DNA of 8,631 nucleotides from Archaeoglobaceae archaeon (GTDB lineage: Archaea > Halobacteriota > Archaeoglobi > Archaeoglobales > Archaeoglobaceae). Shown here piece after piece: positions 5,853 to 8,631 of this stretch. The notes under the pieces are model-generated. The model had not been told where the DNA came from, did not search any database, and saw nothing but the letters and a program-made list of their open reading frames with translations. Made by a program: the position numbers and the translations under genes. Position 1 is the first letter of the stretch, and every line of letters begins with the position of its first letter. The stretch spans positions 1-8,631 of the forward strand of contig JALWBF010000116.1 in the NCBI GenBank assembly GCA_027016055.1. The letters run 5' to 3'.

Positions 5853-6173
5853 TTAGGGATAGGGATTGCTGGCGCTCCATTGGCTCTGCTTGCTTTCAAT
5901 CCTCTTTTCATCGAGGACTACCACCCATCCTACGTTTCTCCCTACTATGACCCTTTCTTTCAATCCTCTTTTCATCGAGCTGGAGAGAAGGGATTGCCGA
6001 AGAAGTTGCAGAACGCCTATGTCTTTCAATCCTCTTTTCATCGAGATGTCCGATGCAGGCCGGGCCAAGGGTGCGCACATCTTTCTTTCAATCCTCTTTT
6101 CATCGAGTTATTCTCTCTTTAGTCCAGTTAAAGCCCTTTAATGGTCTTTTCTTTCAATCCTCTTTTCATCGAG
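5703..6173 (-). CRISPR. CRISPR array, 8 repeats of 23 bases, 7 spacers, read leftward
   Basis: On the plus strand each repeat starts CTTTCAATCC and ends TTTTCATCGAG. Repeats are at 5703-5725, 5766-5788, 5830-5852, 5893-5915, 5957-5979, 6023-6045, 6085-6107 and 6151-6173. Spacers are 40, 41, 40, 41, 43, 39 and 43 bases. The minus-strand form begins CTCGATGAAAAG and ends ATTGAAAG, the usual archaeal crRNA 5' handle, so the transcript runs right to left. The five right-hand repeats are identical and the left three are altered, as expected of an old leader-distal end. Only a three-base CTC/GAG pairing is possible within the repeat, so it is essentially unstructured. The short repeat with this handle resembles 24-25 base repeats of crenarchaeal type I-A systems. 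All seven spacers differ from one another. Confidence 0.97.
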
Positions 6174-6548
6174 GGATATACTCGAACGAGGTTTATGGTT
6201 ATAGGGGTTATATAATGTTTTCTTTTTCGGATGGTTTTTCGAACATCTATACCCGACCGCAACGTTTATGAATTAAACCTCATCGTGTTCGAGGAAAATT
6301 TTATATACTACCAGCACACCCATCCATTCACCCATTTTTATAATTCAAAATGTTCGAGAAGTCCAGAATTGTTGGAACAATACTCCGCACAATTTTACGA
6401 CGGAACCGTTATCATTCATGCAGTCGATATTCAAGCTTATTGATCCAGTCGATCCATTTGCCGGTTACAGCATAAACACAATATATCAACGATAATAATT
6501 TCATTAAATCTATACAGCATTTTGCAAGCAATAGGATAAGCTTGATAT
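6174..6548 (-). promoter_or_regulatory. CRISPR leader and intergenic region before cas1
   Basis: About 375 bases, mostly AT-rich, with no supported gene, lie between the newest repeat (6151-6173) and cas1. This is the expected leader: it should hold the array promoter on the minus strand and the sites used for new spacer insertion. It must also hold the cas1 promoter on the plus strand. A BRE/TATA-like stretch GAGGAAAATTTTATATA ends near 6307 and would give a plus transcript starting near 6330, leaving a leader of over 200 bases before cas1. The ATCTATAC octamer occurs twice (near 6244 and 6507). No other repeats stand out. Confidence 0.75.
6208..6222 (-). promoter_or_regulatory. Array promoter in the leader
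   Basis: On the minus strand AGAAAACATTATATAA gives a purine-rich BRE followed by a TATA box centred near 6212. Transcription would begin near 6187, about 14 bases before the first repeat, so the primary transcript would enter the array almost at once. The element CTCGAACGAG (6181-6190, arms CTCG/CGAG) covers the predicted start site. Confidence 0.6.
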
Positions 6549-6572
6549 TTGGTAAAAACAAAACATAATCTA

Positions 6573-7583
6573 ATGAATCTAACGGAATATGGTCATTTAT
6601 TAATTGATGAATTCGGAGCTTCCTTAAAGAAAAAGAAGAAAAGATTGCTTATAATTACAGATGATAAAAAAGAGGAAATTCCGATTAAATCCATCAAGGA
6701 CTTGGTCATCTCCGGAAAAGTTAGCATATCTTCCGAACTTATAAAAGCTTTAGCTGAATCCGGAGTTGATATCCTATTCACAACACCAATGGGAAAGCCG
6801 GTTGCGAGAGTCGTTAGCGCTAAGATGGGCGGAACCGTCGAAAATAGATACGAGCAGTATAAGAGCTTAGAGGACGGCAGATCGATCCTAATTGCAAAAT
6901 CGATAATACTCGGCAAAATTAGAAATCAGATGTCGAACATACGTTACTACTCGAAAAGCAGAAGGATGAACGAAGTTTTGTCATCGAGGCTATACGATAT
7001 TTACGTTCAAATCAAAGAGAAGTTTGAACGGCTTCAGAGCGACGAGTTCGAAGATTTAGATTCCGCAAGAAAGAAGCTGTTGGCTTACGAAGGCGAATGC
7101 GCAAACTACTATTGGGATGGAATAAAATTGGCGTTGGACGATTGGAACTTTGAAGGAAGAAATCAGAAGAGCTCGGATCCCGTAAATTTAAGCTTAAACA
7201 TAGCATATAACATGCTTTCGGGGCAGATCTGGAAGTATACACTTAGATTCGGTTTGGATCCGTTTATGGGATACATTCACGTCGATAGACCGGGTAAGCT
7301 CTCCCTCGTCTTCGATTTGATGGAACCCTTTAGACCCATGGTCGACAGATTCGTCGTAAGCTTTCTCAAAAGGTTAAATCCAGCTTATTTCTCGGAAAAG
7401 GCTAAGAGTAACACGATCTCGACGCTGAGAAATCTGTTCTTTTCTGATTTCATGCAGAGCAAGATAGAGTATAAGGGAAGAAGGATGACGATCGAAACCG
7501 TGATGTTTTACTATTTGCAGGAGTTCGTGTCCTTTCTGCGGGGGAGAAGGGACTCGTTTACAATACCATACATCCCGTGGTGA
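6573..7583 (+). CDS. cas1: Cas1 integrase of spacer acquisition
   Basis: Cas1 integrates new spacers at the leader end, normally as a Cas1-Cas2 complex. The metal-binding residues are present: Glu in LLAYEGECANYYW (Glu173 counted from this ATG), His in GYIHVDRPGKLSLVFDLMEPFRP (His236) and Asp in the same block (Asp248). The N-terminal beta domain (MNLTEYGHLLIDEFG) and the helical C-terminal domain are complete; 336 residues is normal. I prefer ATG at 6573 because it gives the usual Cas1 N-terminus; a TTG eight codons upstream (6549) would lengthen it to 344. Neither start has a clear Shine-Dalgarno. It faces away from the array, whose leader lies just upstream, and the stop overlaps the possible GTG starts of cas4. 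No intact cas2 is next to it. Confidence 0.95.
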   Translation: MNLTEYGHLLIDEFGASLKKKKKRLLIITDDKKEEIPIKSIKDLVISGKVSISSELIKALAESGVDILFTTPMGKPVARVVSAKMGGTVENRYEQYKSLEDGRSILIAKSIILGKIRNQMSNIRYYSKSRRMNEVLSSRLYDIYVQIKEKFERLQSDEFEDLDSARKKLLAYEGECANYYWDGIKLALDDWNFEGRNQKSSDPVNLSLNIAYNMLSGQIWKYTLRFGLDPFMGYIHVDRPGKLSLVFDLMEPFRPMVDRFVVSFLKRLNPAYFSEKAKSNTISTLRNLFFSDFMQSKIEYKGRRMTIETVMFYYLQEFVSFLRGRRDSFTIPYIPW

Positions 7584-7585
7584 TC
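7579..7585 (+). promoter_or_regulatory. Ribosome binding site that decides the cas4 start
   Basis: GGTGATC is complementary to the 3' end of archaeal 16S rRNA. It spans the cas1 stop codon and stands three bases before ATG 7589, favouring that start over the GTG codons at 7577 and 7580. The same motif precedes cmr1 at 397-391. Confidence 0.65.
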
Positions 7586-7588
7586 TTA

Positions 7589-8521
7589 ATGTATTATCTC
7601 GATCTGATTGAAATTAAGAGACTTACAAGGGATTTGTTGCCGAGAACGAGGGATAACCAAGTAGATGACAGACTTAGGGGCTGGAACTGGTTCGACAGCC
7701 CGATAAGACCGTATTCCTCCGAACTACTGTTACCGGTCTGGGATATAGCTTGCTCGATATGTCCTACAAGGAGGGACGCTTGGCTGAGGCACAAGGTTTT
7801 GAAAAAATCGATTCCAACAACCGTGTATCAGGCTAAGGGATTCATAGTTCACAAGCTGATTTCATCGATGTTTTTAAAAGCCAAGAAGCTCGTTTATCTG
7901 GGATACGAAGATTTAAGGGATGAATTAATAAGGAATGCCGACGAAATCCTGAAGAAGGAGATAGAAGGTATGAAAAGGAATGTCGAGCTCAACGACAGGG
8001 ATGTCCAAGATCTTACGGAATTCTGTAAGCAGATTGCGAAGTGGCAGGCTACGAGGATAGAGAGCAAGGTTTTGGAGGTCAAGGCTAAGTATCCCTTTCT
8101 GAATGAGGAAAGCTTAGTTCAGCTGTCCTTCCCGATGGCTACCGAAGTCGTTGTGGACGGAAGCCTTCTCGGCTTGAGCAAGTATCTTAGAGCAGACGCA
8201 GCCTGGATGCTCGGCGGTATGATTTTTGACATCAAGCTCGGAAGAAAAGAGGAATGGCATAGGATACAGGTAGCTGGTTACGCCTTAGCTTTCGAAAGCG
8301 TTTTTGAGAGACCCGTTGATATAGGTTGCACGGTCTACGTATCTAAGACGGGGAACAGCATAAGGATCGACAGAGACTTCTACATCATAGGCGACTATCT
8401 CAGATCGAGTTTTTTGGAGAAGAGGGACGAGCTTCAGATGATGCTCCTAAAGGATTCAGAGCCAGATGTGGCGGATAACTGCCCCAAGTATTGCGTTTTC
8501 AGGAGTTACTGTTTCGGATGA
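7589..8521 (+). CDS. cas4: Cas4 (Csa1 subfamily), Fe-S nuclease of spacer acquisition
   Basis: A roughly 310-residue Csa1-type Cas4, a PD-(D/E)xK nuclease that trims prespacers and selects PAM-side ends. Seen with numbering from ATG 7589: RGWNWFDSPIRPY (30-42), a typical Csa1 block; Cys55 and Cys58 (DIACSICPTRRD); catalytic residues Asp203 (RADAAW), Asp214 and Lys216 (FDIKLG) and the QVAGY motif (Gln227, Tyr231); and Cys298, Cys302, Cys308 near the C-terminus (NCPKYCVFRSYC). Four of these Cys residues should hold a 4Fe-4S cluster. ATG 7589 is preferred because GGTGATC (7579-7585) sits three bases before it; GTG at 7577 would overlap cas1 by seven bases and add four residues. It directly follows cas1, so the two form an adaptation operon. 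The usual cas2 and the small RecB-type cas4 are not seen. Confidence 0.92.
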   Translation: MYYLDLIEIKRLTRDLLPRTRDNQVDDRLRGWNWFDSPIRPYSSELLLPVWDIACSICPTRRDAWLRHKVLKKSIPTTVYQAKGFIVHKLISSMFLKAKKLVYLGYEDLRDELIRNADEILKKEIEGMKRNVELNDRDVQDLTEFCKQIAKWQATRIESKVLEVKAKYPFLNEESLVQLSFPMATEVVVDGSLLGLSKYLRADAAWMLGGMIFDIKLGRKEEWHRIQVAGYALAFESVFERPVDIGCTVYVSKTGNSIRIDRDFYIIGDYLRSSFLEKRDELQMMLLKDSEPDVADNCPKYCVFRSYCFG

Positions 8522-8551
8522 TTGATTTAACTTAAAATGAGGAATTTGAAG

Positions 8552-8624
8552 TGGGCTCGCCCGGATTCGAACCGGGGACCTTCGCCTCGTAAGGGCGACG
8601 TCATAACCCCTAGACCACGAGCCC
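8552..8624 (-). tRNA. tRNA-Val (anticodon UAC)
   Basis: On the minus strand a complete 73-base cloverleaf is seen: acceptor arms GGGCTCG/CGAGCCC pair over seven bases, the anticodon stem is TCGCC/GGCGA around loop CTTACGA with anticodon TAC, the T arm is CCCGG-TTCGAAT-CCGGG, and the discriminator base is A. Anticodon UAC reads GUA valine codons. CCA is not encoded. No intron is visible. Its 3' end faces the cas4 gene and is 30 bases from the cas4 stop, with the two genes converging. Its promoter lies beyond the window edge. Confidence 0.95.
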
Positions 8625-8631
8625 TAATTGT

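Noticed and set aside
5853..6141. Open frames on both strands across the array, with repeating FNPLFIE or SMKRGLKE peptides
   Set aside because: These are translations of the CRISPR repeat with spacers between; the periodic peptides are an artefact.
6231..6443. 70-codon plus-strand frame in the leader ending in a protein-like stretch (EQYSAQFYDGTVIIHAVDIQAY)
   Set aside because: No recognised family, no ribosome site, an unlikely N-terminal half, and a position inside the CRISPR leader. Kept as non-coding, though a decayed gene end cannot be excluded.

Overview
The window is a compact CRISPR-Cas locus from a thermophilic archaeon. The Cas genes are archaeal types (Csa1, Csa2, Csa3, Csa5), the promoters are BRE/TATA-like, two starts carry GGTGATC Shine-Dalgarno sequences, and the right-edge tRNA has an archaeal form. 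The overall look suggests a hyperthermophilic euryarchaeon of the Archaeoglobales kind; that placement is inference only.

Layout from left to right: (1) a minus-strand operon read leftward from 3693, csa5 - cas7 (csa2) - cas5a - cas8a, with start/stop overlaps of 4, 4 and 13 bases. It continues after only 20 bases into the first 129 codons of cmr1, a type III-B RAMP gene cut by the window edge. (2) A 90-base divergent promoter region, then csa3 (CARF-HTH regulator) and a Cas6-family RAMP on the plus strand. (3) A short AT-rich gap holding a 24-codon ORF that looks like the broken N-terminus of cas2. (4) A CRISPR array of eight 23-base repeats and seven spacers (5703-6173). It is read on the minus strand, judged from the AUUGAAAG crRNA handle, the decayed repeats at the left end and an AT-rich leader at the right. 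(5) cas1 and cas4/csa1 on the plus strand. (6) A tRNA-Val(UAC) on the minus strand, with its 3' end 30 bases from cas4.

How the parts fit: Cas1 and Cas4 should serve spacer acquisition at the leader end; Cas6 cuts the array transcript; Cas5/Cas7/Cas8a/Csa5 form a type I-A Cascade; the Cmr module starting at the left edge would give an RNA-targeting effector from the same transcript; Csa3 probably senses cyclic oligoadenylate and controls the locus.

The most unusual points are the absence of cas3 from the place where I-A operons usually carry it, the lack of an intact cas2 beside cas1 together with a cas2-like remnant next to the array's distal end, the join of a I-A Cascade operon to a III-B operon, a tandem AGATGCAT element in the csa5/csa3 divergent promoter, and a tRNA gene abutting the locus. 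No wholly unknown protein family was found.
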